DNA of 64,000 nucleotides from Pseudomonas sp. B21-028 (lineage in GTDB: Bacteria > Pseudomonadota > Gammaproteobacteria > Pseudomonadales > Pseudomonadaceae). Shown one piece after another: positions 1 to 11,354 of this stretch (the stretch's first letter is position 1; each line of letters begins with the position of its first letter). The stretch spans positions 5,270,001 to 5,334,000 of the forward strand of contig NZ_CP087184.1 in NCBI RefSeq assembly GCF_024749045.1. Direction: 5' to 3'. The notes beneath the pieces were generated by a model that had not been told where the DNA came from, made no database searches, and was given only the letters and a program-made list of their open reading frames with translations. The position numbers and the translations under genes were made by a program.

Positions 1-23
1 AGCCGAATGTGTGGGGCTTGTGC

Positions 24-111
24 TGTGGGAGCAAAGCTTGCTCGCGATACAGGCGCCGCGCCTATCAGAAGGACCGCATCAACTTCATCGCGGGCAAGCC
101 TTGCTCCCACA
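24..111. repeat. REP doublet (REPIN-like inverted repeat)
   Basis: Two REP-type arms face each other: TGTGGGAGCAAAGCTTGCT at the left and its near-complement ending GCTCCCACA at the right, around a roughly 35 bp loop. It lies just beyond the stop codon of pdxJ. The arms belong to the same family as most other palindromes in this window. Confidence 0.85.
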
Positions 112-128
112 GGGGCCTGACAGTGATA

Positions 129-872
129 TCAGGGCCTGGCGGCCGCCAGGATCAGCGCCTTCATCTCCGCCACCGCCGACTTGAACCCGACAAACAACGC
201 ATGGGCCACCAGCGCATGGCCGATGTTCAGCTCGTTGATGCCCTTGATGGCCGCCACGGCTTCGACGTTGTGGTAGTGCAGGCCATGGCCGGCGTTGACG
301 ACCAGGCCCTGGGCCAGGCCGAACGCGACGCCGTCAGCCACTCGTTGCAGCTCATCGGCCACATCCGTAGGGGTCTCGGCGTCGGCGTAGCGGCCGGTGT
401 GCAGTTCCACGGCCGGGGCACCGACCCGCTTGGAGGCTTCGATCTGCCGCTCGTCGGCATCGATGAACAACGACACCTCGGCGCCGGTTTTCGACAGTCG
501 CTCCACCGCCGCCCTGATCCGCGCTTCCTGCCCGGCCACGTCCAGGCCGCCTTCGGTGGTCAGTTCCTGGCGCGTTTCCGGCACCAGGCAGATGTGCGCC
601 GGACGAATGCGCTCGGCGAACGCCATCATTTCTTCGGTCACGCCCATCTCGAAATTCATGCGGGTCTGCAATACGTCCTTGAGCAGCAGCACATCGCGTT
701 CCTGGATATGGCGACGGTCTTCGCGCAGGTGCACGGTGATGCCGTCGGCGCCCGCCTCCTCGGCGTCCAGTGCGGCCTTGACCGGATCCGGGTAGCGGGT
801 ACCGCGGGCCTGGCGCAGGGTGGCGACATGGTCGATGTTCACGCCGAGAAGAATGCGATTGCTGGTGCTCAC
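129..872 (-). CDS. pdxJ: Pyridoxine 5'-phosphate synthase PdxJ
   Basis: PdxJ condenses 1-deoxy-D-xylulose 5-phosphate with 3-amino-2-oxopropyl phosphate, the ring-closing step of de novo vitamin B6 synthesis in the cytoplasm. The 247-residue protein has the family length and its signature segments: [14 protein letters not shown] (residues 10-23), [11 protein letters not shown] (46-56) and [10 protein letters not shown] (193-202), the last holding the conserved His196. I chose the GTG at 872 because AAGGAG lies a normal distance upstream and residues before it (from an in-frame start at 914) are not family-like. It is the last gene of the lepA-lepB-rnc-era-recO-pdxJ cluster, 51 bp after recO, so it is probably co-transcribed with recO. 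Confidence 0.96.
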   Translation of the reverse strand: MSTSNRILLGVNIDHVATLRQARGTRYPDPVKAALDAEEAGADGITVHLREDRRHIQERDVLLLKDVLQTRMNFEMGVTEEMMAFAERIRPAHICLVPETRQELTTEGGLDVAGQEARIRAAVERLSKTGAEVSLFIDADERQIEASKRVGAPAVELHTGRYADAETPTDVADELQRVADGVAFGLAQGLVVNAGHGLHYHNVEAVAAIKGINELNIGHALVAHALFVGFKSAVAEMKALILAAARP

Positions 873-923
873 GAAAAGCGCTCCTTGAATGGACAGAGAT
901 TCGGTCCACAGCATACGGGTTGA

Positions 924-1613
924 TCAGGGCTTGCGAAACAACTCGCGACTGACCAGCGGCTTGCCACCCAGGTGAACCGCCAAGGCCTGGCGCATCAGGC
1001 GCTTGGCCGCGGACAAGGCGCCCGGCGCGCTCCAGTCGGCCTCGGCCATGGCCAGCAGCTCGACGCCGTTGAACAGACCGGGCTGCAGCAGGTAGACGCG
1101 CTCCAGGCCGGCATCCACCTGCAAGCGGTACAGGCCATCGGCGGCAATGGGTTCGCCGTGCAGGTCGACGTCGAGGGCGAACCCATAACCCAGGTCATCC
1201 AGCAACCGCCACTCGAAGGATCGCAGCAACGGCTCCAGCGGCCGGCCTTCGGCCAATGCCAGCAGCGTCGCGGCGTAGTGCTCGAAGACGGCGGGATGGG
1301 GATCTTCGGCAGGCAGCAGGCGGATCAGCAGCTCATTGAGGTAGAGGCCGCTGAACAAGGCTTCGCCGTTGAGCCAGGCCGCGACCCCGTTGCTTTCCAT
1401 GCGCCCGACATTCTTCAGTTCGCCCCGTCCGCGGAATTCGACCTCCAGGGGCACGAACGGCCGCGCCAGCGTCCCGGCCTTGCCCCGCGCGCCCCGCAGC
1501 ACCGCCCGCAAGCGTCCTTGGGGTGTGAGGAAATCCACCAGGGCACTGCTTTCGCGGTAGGCGCGCGAATGCAGGACGTAGGCGGCTTGGGCGATGGGAT
1601 GGGTGGCGGACAT
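924..1613 (-). CDS. recO: DNA repair protein RecO
   Basis: RecO is the recombination mediator that works with RecF and RecR to load RecA onto SSB-coated single-stranded DNA and to anneal strands. The 229-residue product starts with the typical [16 protein letters not shown]-terminus and OB-fold (about residues 1-80: [19 protein letters not shown]), followed by the helical C-terminal domain. The ATG at 1613 gives the family N-terminus; a TTG at 1631 would add six unsupported residues. It lies between era and pdxJ, as in other pseudomonads, but a 197 bp gap with a nested palindromic repeat separates it from era, so it may need its own promoter or depend on read-through. Confidence 0.95.
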   Translation of the reverse strand: MSATHPIAQAAYVLHSRAYRESSALVDFLTPQGRLRAVLRGARGKAGTLARPFVPLEVEFRGRGELKNVGRMESNGVAAWLNGEALFSGLYLNELLIRLLPAEDPHPAVFEHYAATLLALAEGRPLEPLLRSFEWRLLDDLGYGFALDVDLHGEPIAADGLYRLQVDAGLERVYLLQPGLFNGVELLAMAEADWSAPGALSAAKRLMRQALAVHLGGKPLVSRELFRKP

Positions 1614-1667
1614 GAAGGTCGCAGTTCTCAATAAGGAAACGCAGTATTACCAACAACCAGAAACTAC

Positions 1668-1784
1668 TGTGGGAGCGAGCCTGGTGGGAGCAAGGCTTGC
1701 CCGCGATGAACACAACGCGGTCTTCTTGAAACCGAGTCGCTTGTATCGCGAGCAAGCTTTGCTCCCACCAAGCCCGCTCCCACA
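1668..1784. repeat. Nested REP doublet between era and recO
   Basis: The left side reads TGTGGGAGCGAGCCTG directly followed by GTGGGAGCAAGGCTTGCCC, and the right side has GCTTTGCTCCCACC followed by AAGCCCGCTCCCACA. An inner complete REP pair therefore sits inside the outer halves of another pair, making one long stem of about 40 bp per arm. It occupies most of the era-recO gap. Confidence 0.8.
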
Positions 1785-1810
1785 AGGTCCGTGGTGTACT
1801 GCCGGACGGA

Positions 1811-2713
1811 TTACAAGTCGCCGTAACCCAGCGAACGCAACGCCCGCTCGTCATCCGACCAGCCACCCTTCACCTTGACCCACAGGTTGAGCATGATCTT
1901 GGAGTCGAACAACAGCTCCATGTCCTTGCGCGCCTCGGTGCCGATGCGCTTGATGCGTTCGCCCTTGTCGCCAATGATGATTTTCTTCTGGCCGTCACGT
2001 TCGACGAGGATCAACGCGTGGATATGCAGGGTCTTCCCCTGTTGCTTGAACTCTTCGATTTCCACGGTGATCTGGTATGGCAGCTCCGCGCCCAGCTGGC
2101 GCATGATTTTCTCGCGCACCAGCTCCGCGGCGAGGAAACGGCTGCTGCGGTCGGTGATCTGGTCTTCGGGGAAGAAGTGATCGTTTTCCGGCAGGTGTTC
2201 GGCAATCACTCGCTCCAGCGCGTCCAGGTTATGGCCGTGCTGGGCCGAGATCGGGATGATCTGGGCGTTGGGCAGCTGTTCCTGCAACCAGGTCAGGTGC
2301 GGCATCAGCTCAGCTTTGTCCTCGATGCGGTCGGTCTTGTTCAGCGCCACGATCAGCGGGCCGGTCACGTACTGGACGCGTTCGAGAACCATCTGGTCTT
2401 CCTCGGTCCACTTGGTACGGTCGACCACGAAGATGACCACGTCGACGTCTTTCAACGCCGCCGAAGCGGTCTTGTTCATGTAGCGGTTCAGGGCCTTTTC
2501 GCCACCCTTGTGCATGCCCGGGGTGTCGACGTAGATGGCCTGGACGTCGCCTTCGGTCTTGATACCCAGCATATTGTGGCGAGTGGTCTGGGGCTTGCGC
2601 GAGGTGATCGCCAGTTTCTGGCCCAGGATGTGGTTCAGCAATGTGGACTTGCCCACGTTCGGCCGGCCAACGATGGCGACATAGCCGCAACGGGTAACGG
2701 TTGTATCAGTCAT
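1811..2713 (-). CDS. era: Ribosome-assembly GTPase Era
   Basis: Era is an essential GTPase that binds the 3' end of 16S rRNA and helps mature the 30S subunit. The 300-residue protein shows all G motifs: GRPNVGKS (16-23), the T-rich switch region, DTPGMH (G3) and NKTD (G4), and ends with a KH RNA-binding domain containing [11 protein letters not shown]. Two ATGs are possible at 2719 and 2713; GGAG sits only 1 base before the first but 7 bases before the second, so 2713 is preferred. The start lies inside the last codons of rnc (8 bp overlap), implying translational coupling with RNase III, the usual Pseudomonas arrangement. Confidence 0.97.
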   Translation of the reverse strand: MTDTTVTRCGYVAIVGRPNVGKSTLLNHILGQKLAITSRKPQTTRHNMLGIKTEGDVQAIYVDTPGMHKGGEKALNRYMNKTASAALKDVDVVIFVVDRTKWTEEDQMVLERVQYVTGPLIVALNKTDRIEDKAELMPHLTWLQEQLPNAQIIPISAQHGHNLDALERVIAEHLPENDHFFPEDQITDRSSRFLAAELVREKIMRQLGAELPYQITVEIEEFKQQGKTLHIHALILVERDGQKKIIIGDKGERIKRIGTEARKDMELLFDSKIMLNLWVKVKGGWSDDERALRSLGYGDL

Positions 2714-3395
2714 TGCCATTCTCCACGCCCAGGGCGATCAATGCTGCGGCGGCCGCCACCTGTTCGGCGATACGACGGCTCACGCCCTGGCCACGGCTTT
2801 TTTCATTCAGTAGGACCACTTCGCATTCGACGAAGAAGGTACGGCAGTGCGGCTCGCCCTGGATGTCCACGACTTCGTAGCGCGGCAGCTCGCAACTGCG
2901 CGATTGCAGGAATTCCTGCAAACGGGTTTTCGGATCCTTGTTGGTGTCCACCAGCGTCAGGCTGTCGATTTCGGAAGTCAGCCAGGCCAGCACGCGCTCA
3001 CGGGCCTTTTCCATGCCTGAATCCAGGTAGATCGCGCCAATCAATGCTTCCAGGGCGTCGGCCAGAATCGACTCGCGACGAAAACCGCCGCTTTTCAACT
3101 CGCCGGAACCCAGGCGCAGGTAGTCACCCAGGTCGAAACCACGGGCCAGCACGGCCAGGGTCTCACCTTTTACCAGCCGTGCGCGCAGACGCGACAACTG
3201 GCCTTCGCGAGCCAGCGGGAAGCGCTCGAACAGCGCCTCGCCGGCGACGAAATTGAGGATGGCATCACCGAGGAATTCCAGGCGCTCGTTATTGCGCCCG
3301 GCAAAACTGCGGTGAGTGAGGGCCAGGAGCATCAGCTCCGGGTCCTTGAAGGTGTAGCCGAGCTGGCGCTCGAGGCGGCTTAGAGAAACGCTCAC
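2706..3395 (-). CDS. rnc: Ribonuclease III
   Basis: RNase III cuts double-stranded RNA, processing rRNA precursors and regulating mRNAs. The 229-residue protein has the N-terminal endonuclease domain with the signature [12 protein letters not shown] and the acidic [13 protein letters not shown] helix, then a C-terminal double-stranded-RNA-binding domain (from about residue 155, [11 protein letters not shown]...). The start is the GTG at 3395; an upstream reading frame ends with TGA overlapping this GTG (GTGA), as if the gene were once coupled to an upstream coding sequence that is no longer intact here. It overlaps era downstream. Confidence 0.96.
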   Translation of the reverse strand: MSVSLSRLERQLGYTFKDPELMLLALTHRSFAGRNNERLEFLGDAILNFVAGEALFERFPLAREGQLSRLRARLVKGETLAVLARGFDLGDYLRLGSGELKSGGFRRESILADALEALIGAIYLDSGMEKARERVLAWLTSEIDSLTLVDTNKDPKTRLQEFLQSRSCELPRYEVVDIQGEPHCRTFFVECEVVLLNEKSRGQGVSRRIAEQVAAAAALIALGVENGND

Positions 3396-3562
3396 GGTTT
3401 ACCCACGCTGAGTTCGTGGCTGGATTCCACCGCCAGGTCGGCAACGCGCCGTTGGCTTGGGACAATTAACGCTGTGTTCAAAAATGACGTCCTGACTATC
3501 GTTGGCGCCTTGTACAGGCTCCAGAAATGCTTCGGCGCTGTGTTCAACAGCGCCGTGTGTGT
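3393..3562 (-). other. Short lepB-rnc gap lacking the expected small gene
   Basis: In other pseudomonads a DUF4845 gene of about 125 codons lies between lepB and rnc. Here only 167 bp remain. A minus-strand frame without a start runs through the gap and stops at the TGA overlapping the rnc GTG; its last residues ([17 protein letters not shown]) could be the tail of the lost gene, but I cannot prove this. The element CGCTGTGTTCAA occurs twice (from about 3469 and 3536), and GGCGCTGTTGAACACAGCGCC (21 bp with an 8 bp stem, 3534-3554) forms a hairpin just after the lepB stop. Confidence 0.4.
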
Positions 3563-4417
3563 TTACTTGATCAGGCCAACCCGCGAGAAGTTTGGCAGGT
3601 GTCCGAGCTTGGGTTCCGGCCAGCTCATCCAGACCGCGAAGGCCTTGCCGACGATATTGCGGTCGGGAACCATGCCCAGCATGTCCTTGGGAATGTTCGG
3701 ATCATCCCAGTAACGGCTGTCGTTGGAGTTGTCGCGGTTGTCACCCATCATGAAATAGTGCTCGGCCGGCACGGTCCACGAATGGTCCGGCGTGGCGCGG
3801 TAGCGGCTCATTTCCTTACGGATCAGGTGCTCGACCTCGCCGAGTTTTTCCTGATAGAGCTCGGCGCTGCCCAGGGTGCCTGGCTCGGAGCCGAGCAACT
3901 GTTCGGCCACCAGTTCGCCATTCACGTACAAGCGCTTGTCAGCGGTGTAGCGGATCTTGTCGCCGGGCAGGCCGACCACGCGCTTGATGTAGTTGACGCT
4001 AGGGTCGCTGGGAAAGCGGAACACCATCACGTCGCCGCGTTGCGGATCACCCACTTCGATGACTTTCTTGTCGATCACCGGCAGGCGGATCCCGTAGGAG
4101 AACTTGTTCACCAGGATGAAATCGCCCACGTCCAGGGTCGGCTTCATCGAGCCCGACGGGATCTGGAACGGTTCCACCAGGAACGAACGCAGCACCAGCA
4201 CGATGAACAGCACCGGAAAGAACGACTTGCCGTATTCGACCAGCAGCGGTTCCTTGTTGAGCTTCTCGACCACCACACCGTCAGGCTGGCTGACGCTACC
4301 CTGATAGGAGGCAATGGCCGCCCGGCGCCGAGGCGCCAGGAACAACAGATCAATCAACGCCAACAGACCGCAGACAAACACGGCGATAACCAGCAACAGC
4401 GGGAAATTTAGCGACAT
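3563..4417 (-). CDS. lepB: Signal peptidase I LepB
   Basis: LepB is the inner-membrane serine protease that removes signal peptides from secreted proteins, using a Ser/Lys dyad. The 284-residue protein has two N-terminal hydrophobic segments (about 4-26 and 62-80), then the periplasmic catalytic domain. The catalytic serine is in PSGSMKPTL (Ser90) and the general-base lysine in NYIKRVVGLPGD (Lys145), matching the numbering of the E. coli enzyme; the late GDNRDNSNDSR box is also present. It starts 5 bp after lepA and is certainly in the same operon. A hairpin immediately after its stop could reduce read-through to rnc. Confidence 0.97.
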   Translation of the reverse strand: MSLNFPLLLVIAVFVCGLLALIDLLFLAPRRRAAIASYQGSVSQPDGVVVEKLNKEPLLVEYGKSFFPVLFIVLVLRSFLVEPFQIPSGSMKPTLDVGDFILVNKFSYGIRLPVIDKKVIEVGDPQRGDVMVFRFPSDPSVNYIKRVVGLPGDKIRYTADKRLYVNGELVAEQLLGSEPGTLGSAELYQEKLGEVEHLIRKEMSRYRATPDHSWTVPAEHYFMMGDNRDNSNDSRYWDDPNIPKDMLGMVPDRNIVGKAFAVWMSWPEPKLGHLPNFSRVGLIK

Positions 4418-4422
4418 AGGAC

Positions 4423-6222
4423 CTAACTATCCAACCTGAGCACCGCAAGGAAGGCTTCCTGTGGAATCTCCACATTACCGACCTGCTTCATGCGTTTTTT
4501 ACCGGCCTTCTGCTTTTCCAACAGCTTGCGCTTACGGCTGACGTCGCCGCCGTAGCATTTGGCCAATACGTTCTTTCTGAGTGCCTTGACGGTTGTACGC
4601 GCCACAATCTGCCCACCAATGGCGGCCTGGATTGCCACGTCGAACATCTGCCGCGGAATCAGTTCCTTCATCTTCTCGGTCAATGCACGACCTTTGTAGT
4701 GCGCGTTGTCACGGTGCACGATCAATGCCAGGGCATCGACTTTCTCACCGTTGATCAGCACATCCAGCTTCACCAGATTAGCCGATTGGTAACGATCGAA
4801 ATGATAATCCAGCGAAGCATAGCCGCGACTGGTGGATTTCAGGCGGTCGAAGAAGTCCAGCACCACTTCGTTCATCGGCAGGTCGTAGGTCACCTGGACC
4901 TGCGAGCCGAGGAACAGCATGTCGTGCTGCACGCCGCGCTTCTCGATGCACAGGGTAATGACGTTGCCCAGGTGCTCTTGAGGCACAAGGATGTTGGCCC
5001 GCACGATCGGTTCGCGCATGTCTTCGATGGCCGACAGGTCCGGCAGCTTGGACGGGTTGTCGACGTAGATGGTTTCACCGCTCTTGAGCAGCAGCTCGAA
5101 GATCACCGTCGGCGCCGTGGTGATCAGGTCCAGGTCGTACTCGCGCTCCAGGCGCTCCTGGATGATTTCCATGTGCAACATGCCCAGGAACCCGCAACGG
5201 AAGCCGAAGCCCAGGGCGTCGGAGCTTTCCGGGGTGTATTGCAACGACGAGTCGTTCAGGGTCAGCTTCTGCAGCGCTTCGCGGAAATCCTCGAAATCGT
5301 CGGAGCTGACCGGGAACAGGCCGGCGTAGACCTGGGGCTGGATACGTTTGAAACCCGGCAGCACATCGACGTCCGGGGTGGAGCTCAGGGTCAGGGTGTC
5401 GCCGACCGGAGCCCCGTGGATGTCCTTGATGCCGGCGATGATGAAGCCCACTTCACCGGCCTTGAGGTCGGCGGTGGCGGTGTGTTTCGGGTTGAATACA
5501 CCGACGCTGTCCACCAGGTGGATCTTGCCGGTGGACTTGACCAGGATCTTGTCGCCCTTCTTCACGCGGCCGTGGCGCACGCGAACCAGGGAGACTACGC
5601 CCAGGTAGTTGTCGAACCAGGAGTCGATGATCAACGCTTGCAGCGGATCCTCGATATTGCCGGTCGGCGCGGGAATGGTGGTTACCAGGCGTTCGAGCAC
5701 TTCGTCCACGCCCAGGCCGGTCTTGGCACTGCAAGTGACCGCGTCGGTGGCGTCGATACCGATGATCTTCTCGATCTCATCCTTGACCCGCTCCGGCTCG
5801 GCCTGGGGCAGGTCGATCTTGTTCAGGACCGGCATGACTTCCAGGCCCTGCTCGATGGCGGTGTAGCAGTTGGCAACCGATTGAGCCTCGACGCCCTGGC
5901 CGGCATCGACCACCAGCAACGCACCTTCACAGGCCGCCAGCGAACGGCTGACTTCGTAGGTGAAGTCGACGTGGCCGGGGGTGTCAATGAAGTTCAGTTG
6001 ATAGGTGACGCCGTCTTTGGCCTTGTAGTAGAGGGTGACGCTGTGGGCCTTGATGGTAATCCCGCGTTCACGCTCGAGGTCCATGGAGTCCAGGACCTGG
6101 GCTTCCATCTCACGCTCGGTCAGGCCGCCGCACATCTGGATGAAGCGATCAGCCAGCGTCGACTTGCCATGGTCAATGTGGGCGATGATGGAGAAATTGC
6201 GGATATGACTCAAATCACTCAC
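4423..6222 (-). CDS. lepA: Elongation factor 4 (LepA)
   Basis: LepA/EF4 is a translational GTPase that acts on ribosomes, with roles in back-translocation and initiation/assembly. The 599-residue protein has the family length and begins [22 protein letters not shown], giving G1 (AHIDHGKS), followed by DTPGHVDF (G3) and NKIDLP (G4); EF-G-like domains and the lysine-rich C-terminal domain ([18 protein letters not shown]) follow. It is the first gene of the minus-strand cluster and its promoter should lie in the 302 bp gap upstream (6223-6524), which also contains an inverted repeat. Confidence 0.98.
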   Translation of the reverse strand: MSDLSHIRNFSIIAHIDHGKSTLADRFIQMCGGLTEREMEAQVLDSMDLERERGITIKAHSVTLYYKAKDGVTYQLNFIDTPGHVDFTYEVSRSLAACEGALLVVDAGQGVEAQSVANCYTAIEQGLEVMPVLNKIDLPQAEPERVKDEIEKIIGIDATDAVTCSAKTGLGVDEVLERLVTTIPAPTGNIEDPLQALIIDSWFDNYLGVVSLVRVRHGRVKKGDKILVKSTGKIHLVDSVGVFNPKHTATADLKAGEVGFIIAGIKDIHGAPVGDTLTLSSTPDVDVLPGFKRIQPQVYAGLFPVSSDDFEDFREALQKLTLNDSSLQYTPESSDALGFGFRCGFLGMLHMEIIQERLEREYDLDLITTAPTVIFELLLKSGETIYVDNPSKLPDLSAIEDMREPIVRANILVPQEHLGNVITLCIEKRGVQHDMLFLGSQVQVTYDLPMNEVVLDFFDRLKSTSRGYASLDYHFDRYQSANLVKLDVLINGEKVDALALIVHRDNAHYKGRALTEKMKELIPRQMFDVAIQAAIGGQIVARTTVKALRKNVLAKCYGGDVSRKRKLLEKQKAGKKRMKQVGNVEIPQEAFLAVLRLDS

Positions 6223-6356
6223 GGATCAACACTCAAAAAGGCTGCAGGCAGGGCCCGCCGAAAAATAGCCGGGAATTGTACCTGATACAGCGCGCAAGCG
6301 TCACGTTTGCCTGTCGGTGAGGTTTCGCCGAGGGGGCTTCTGTGGCAATGAGGCAT

Positions 6357-6488
6357 TGTGGCGAGGGGATTTATCCCCGTTGGGCTGCGTAGCAGCCCTA
6401 AAACCAGGCAACCCGGTGTGTCAGGTAGATGAGGGCGACTGCCTTGGGGCTGCTGCGCAGCCCGGCGGGGATAAATCCCCTCGCCACA
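6357..6488. repeat. Inverted repeat of the GTGGCGAGGGGATTTATCCCC family
   Basis: The left arm begins TGTGGCGAGGGGATTTATCC and continues with GGGCTGCGTAGCAGCCC; the right arm carries the complement, GGGGCTGCTGCGCAGCCC followed by GGGGATAAATCCCCTCGCCACA. Each arm is itself palindromic, so a branched structure is possible. This family differs from the GTGGGAGCGAGC family seen elsewhere in the window. It fills half of the gap between lepA and lptG; nothing else was recognised in the remainder. Confidence 0.85.
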
Positions 6489-6524
6489 GAAATCCTCTCG
6501 CCCCGTCGCCCCCGAACCCCGGGA

Positions 6525-7586
6525 TCAACCCGCCCGGCGCAGCAGCCAGAGTCCGGCCAACGCACACACGCCCGCCGGCACCAGCACCGCGAACAGTGGC
6601 GAGAAACCGAACACCAGGCTCGAAGGCCCCAGCAGATCCTGGGCAATGCGGAAGGTGAAGCCCACCAGCACACCGGTAAACACCCGCTGGCCGAGGGTGA
6701 CCGAGCGCAAAGGCCCAAAGATGAAGGAGATGGCCATCAGCACCAGGGCGGCGGTGACCAGCGGTTGCAAGACCTTGACCCAGAAAGCCAGCCAGTAGCG
6801 GCCGTTGTTCAGGCCCTGGTCGGCCAGGTAGTGGATATACCCCCACAGGCCGGTAATCGACAGGGACTCCGGCGCCATGACCACCGTGCTCAGCAGCTGC
6901 GGGCTGATCGCCACGTCCCAACGCTCCTGCGGAGTCGCGACCACTTCGGTGTTCCTTTCGTGGAACAGGGTGGTGGTGACATCGCTCAACTGCCAGTGAT
7001 CCTCGACAAACTGGGCGCGCTTGGCAAAGCTCGACGACAGCATGTGGCGTTGTTCGTCGAAGCGATACCGGGTCACGCCATAGAGGATGCCGTTGGGCTG
7101 GACCGAGTTGATGTGGATGAACTCATCGCCCTGGCGGTGCCACAGGCCATGTTTGGCGCTTTGTGCGTCGCCACCACCCTGGGCCAGGGAACGGTTGGCC
7201 TGGGCGGTGTTCTCGGTGGCCGGAGCGACGTATTCGCCAATCAGGACGCCGACCAGCATCAGCACCAGCATCGGTTTCATCACCGCCCAGACGATCCGAC
7301 CGACGGAAACCCCGGCAGCCCGCATGATGGTCAGTTCGCTGTTGCTGGCCAGGCTGCCCAGGCCGATCAGGCAACCGATCAGCGCCGCCATCGGCAGCAT
7401 GTCATACAGACGCCTTGGCGCGGTCAGCAGCACGTAGCTCGCCACGTCCGCCAGGGTGTAGGTATCGCTGACGTCGCTCATTTCATCGATGAAGGCGAAC
7501 AGCGTCGCCAGGCCAAGGATGATCCCCAGCACCGCGAGGATCGCCATGAACACGCTGCTGCCGATGTAGCGATCGAGTTTAACCAC
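6525..7586 (-). CDS. lptG: LPS export permease LptG
   Basis: LptG is one of two membrane subunits of the LptB2FGC ABC transporter that extracts lipopolysaccharide from the inner membrane and pushes it across the periplasm. The 353-residue protein has the YjgP/YjgQ architecture: three N-terminal membrane helices (about 10-120), a periplasmic beta domain (about 130-270) and three C-terminal helices. The GTG start at 7586 is preceded by AGGAGGTGGCCC. It overlaps the end of lptF by 8 bp, so the two subunits are translationally coupled. Confidence 0.95.
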   Translation of the reverse strand: MVKLDRYIGSSVFMAILAVLGIILGLATLFAFIDEMSDVSDTYTLADVASYVLLTAPRRLYDMLPMAALIGCLIGLGSLASNSELTIMRAAGVSVGRIVWAVMKPMLVLMLVGVLIGEYVAPATENTAQANRSLAQGGGDAQSAKHGLWHRQGDEFIHINSVQPNGILYGVTRYRFDEQRHMLSSSFAKRAQFVEDHWQLSDVTTTLFHERNTEVVATPQERWDVAISPQLLSTVVMAPESLSITGLWGYIHYLADQGLNNGRYWLAFWVKVLQPLVTAALVLMAISFIFGPLRSVTLGQRVFTGVLVGFTFRIAQDLLGPSSLVFGFSPLFAVLVPAGVCALAGLWLLRRAG

Positions 7587-8700
7587 GGGCCACCTCCTGC
7601 GCGCTGCGGCGGCTCGCCAGTTTCAGGCGCAGCGGCTCCCAGTAGAGCAGCCCCAGGCCGATGGCCAGGAAAATCGAATGCACCCACCACAGGCCCAATG
7701 CCGGCGGGATCTTGCCTTTTTCCAGAGAGCCGCGGGCGGTAATGAGGAGGGTCAGGTACGCCATATACAGAAGAATCGCCGGGAGCAGCTTGAGGAAACG
7801 GCCCTGGCGCGGGTTGACCCGGGCCAGCGGGACGGCCATGAGGGTCACGATGAACACCAGCAGCGGCAGCGACAGGCGCCATTGCAGCTCGGTGCGCGCA
7901 CGGATGTCATTGCTGCCCAGCAGGCTGGCGGTAGGCATCGCGTCGCGATCGGTGACTTCCTCGCTGGCCTCCGGCTTGGGCAGCAGCACGCCGTAGGTGT
8001 CGTACTTGATGGCCCGGTAGTCGGCCTGCCCCGGCTTGCCGTCGTAGCGATAGCCGTTTTCGAGGATCAGGTAGCGGTTGCCGTCGGGATTGATTTCCTG
8101 GCGTCCCTTCTCGGCCACCAGCACGGAGATACCGCGATCCTTCTGGCTGTTGGACGACAGGTTCTTTTGCGTGATGAAGACGCCGCCGAGGTTGACCCGG
8201 TCATCCGAAAGCTGTTCGGTGTAGGTGACGCGCGTACCGTCGCGCAGCGCCTGGAAGCGCCCCGGCACCAGAGTGTCGAATTCGGTCAGGGCGTCTTGCT
8301 GGTTGATCAGCAACTGGAACTGGTTGGCCCCCTGGGGCGCCAGGCTCAGGCTCAGCCAGGCCACCACCAGCGCCACCAATGCAGCCGGGAACAGGGTAAT
8401 GCGAAACAGACGCTGCTGGCTCATGCCGGTGGCCGACAGGACCGTCATTTCGCTGTCCAGGTACAGGCGACCATAGGCCAGCAGGATGCCAAGGAACAGG
8501 CCCAGCGGCAGGATCAGTTGCAGGAAGCCTGGCAGGCGGAAACCCATGATCAGGAACAGCGAGCCCGGATCCAGCGCGCCGGAAGCCGCCTGGGCGAGGT
8601 ATTTGATGAAACGCCCGCTCATGATGATGACCAGCAGCACGGCACTGACCGCGCTCAGGGTCAGCAGGACTTCGCGGGATAGATATCGAAAGACGATCAA
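7579..8700 (-). CDS. lptF: LPS export permease LptF
   Basis: LptF pairs with LptG in the LPS extraction transporter. The product (373 residues from the TTG at 8700) starts with the conserved IVFRYLSREVL segment, has N-terminal membrane helices with the family motif LYLDSEMTVLSATGMS around residue 80-95, a periplasmic domain, and C-terminal helices. The TTG is chosen because GGAG lies 8 bases upstream; the alternative GTG at 8709 overlaps that ribosome-binding site and cannot use it. It is transcribed divergently from pepA; the 289 bp between them must hold both promoters. Confidence 0.94.
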   Translation of the reverse strand: MIVFRYLSREVLLTLSAVSAVLLVIIMSGRFIKYLAQAASGALDPGSLFLIMGFRLPGFLQLILPLGLFLGILLAYGRLYLDSEMTVLSATGMSQQRLFRITLFPAALVALVVAWLSLSLAPQGANQFQLLINQQDALTEFDTLVPGRFQALRDGTRVTYTEQLSDDRVNLGGVFITQKNLSSNSQKDRGISVLVAEKGRQEINPDGNRYLILENGYRYDGKPGQADYRAIKYDTYGVLLPKPEASEEVTDRDAMPTASLLGSNDIRARTELQWRLSLPLLVFIVTLMAVPLARVNPRQGRFLKLLPAILLYMAYLTLLITARGSLEKGKIPPALGLWWVHSIFLAIGLGLLYWEPLRLKLASRRSAQEVARG

Positions 8701-8926
8701 ACCAGACACTCCAGGATTGTCAGGCTAGGGGGCCAAACAAGCAATCGAGCCACTCGCCATCGCGAGCCGCCGAAAAAAGAGCCGCATTATCCTGTGATTG
8801 GAGGCGCCTGTCACTTCGCACGCTTTAAACCGGTGGCTGAAGCCGCAAAGATAGCTGCCCCAAGGGTTGTCAGCTTCGGGGCCCGGGGTTCAAACTGCGG
8901 CCTTTGTCGCCGGCGCGATACCGTGA

Positions 8927-10480
<1,554 letters not shown>

Positions 10481-10540
10481 CACCAATGACTGCCGATGGC
10501 ATCGTCTGCGGACGGTGTCACCGGCGGCTCAGGAACCGCA

Positions 10541-10969
10541 ATGACCAAAGTCGATTTCTACATCCTGCCCAGCGCCGATCCGTCGGCCCGACTGGATTTC
10601 GCTTGCAAGCTCACCGAAAAAGCCTGGCGCATGGGTCACCGCATCTACCTGCATTGCAGCGATGCCGCCCAGCGCGAAGCGCTTGATGCGCGCCTGTGGG
10701 CCTTCAAGGGCGAAAGCTTCGTGCCCCATGGCCCGGCCGAAAGCGAACCCGAAGGGCTGATCGTGCTGGGACTGGGGGATGACTGCGGCCCACACCAGGA
10801 CCTGCTGGTCAATCTCGACCTGAAAGTACCGGCCTTTGCCTCACGCTTCGCCCGGGTGGCGGAAGTGGTGGTGGAGGATCCGGCCATCCGGCAAGCCGCG
10901 CGGGAGAGTTTCCGTTTCTACCGCGAACAGGGCTATCCTCTGCAAGACCACCGTTTACAGCGACTCTGA
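10541..10969 (+). CDS. holC: DNA polymerase III chi subunit HolC
   Basis: HolC (chi) connects the polymerase III clamp loader to single-stranded DNA-binding protein on the lagging strand. The 142-residue protein starts TKVDFYILPSADPSARLDFAC, has the family core KAWRMGHRIYLHCSDAAQ, and ends YREQGYPLQDHRLQRL. The start at 10541 has AGGA 8 bases upstream. It lies between pepA and valS; this order is widely conserved in gammaproteobacteria. Confidence 0.94.
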   Translation: MTKVDFYILPSADPSARLDFACKLTEKAWRMGHRIYLHCSDAAQREALDARLWAFKGESFVPHGPAESEPEGLIVLGLGDDCGPHQDLLVNLDLKVPAFASRFARVAEVVVEDPAIRQAARESFRFYREQGYPLQDHRLQRL

Positions 10970-10976
10970 GCCTACG

Positions 10977-11354
10977 ATGGATACTCCAAAACCACCGCAA
11001 AAGCCTCCACACCTGCTGGATGACCTTGAGTCGATCCGCCAGTTGCTCGGCGACGATACCCTGCAACCGCCATTGCTGACCGACACGGTCGTGCATGAGC
11101 CCGTGCATGAAGAACAGATCCCCCTGCTGTTCGAACCGATTTCCGGCCAGCCCGAGCCCAAGCCGGCGCCCAAGGCCGACCCCAAGGGCCCCGACGCGCT
11201 GCTGCACCTGGACAGCGAGTTGCGCGCCGCCGCGCAGTTGATCATGCAGGACGTGATCGACGACTTCGCCCCGCACATCGAGACCGAGATCAAGCGCCGG
11301 CTGGATGCCAGGATGGAGCGGCTGCTCGCCGCAGCTACGAGCGGCAAGCTTTAA
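10977..11354 (+). CDS. Small conserved hypothetical protein between holC and valS
   Basis: The 125-residue product is proline- and acid-rich in its first half (MDTPKPPQKPPHLLDDLESI..., then repeated PEPKPAPKADPK), looks disordered there, and has an amphipathic helical C-terminal half (DSELRAAAQLIMQDVIDDFAPHIETEIKRRLDARMERLL, given here in part). I do not recognise a catalytic domain. It begins 8 bp after holC, so it is in the same operon. The ribosome-binding site is weak, suggesting coupling to holC. A DNA-polymerase or valS-related role is only suggested by position. Confidence 0.8.
   Translation: MDTPKPPQKPPHLLDDLESIRQLLGDDTLQPPLLTDTVVHEPVHEEQIPLLFEPISGQPEPKPAPKADPKGPDALLHLDSELRAAAQLIMQDVIDDFAPHIETEIKRRLDARMERLLAAATSGKL

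Noticed and set aside
4699-6285. Plus-strand open frame of 528 codons opposite lepA
   Set aside because: Shadow of lepA; composition is typical of GC-driven antisense frames.
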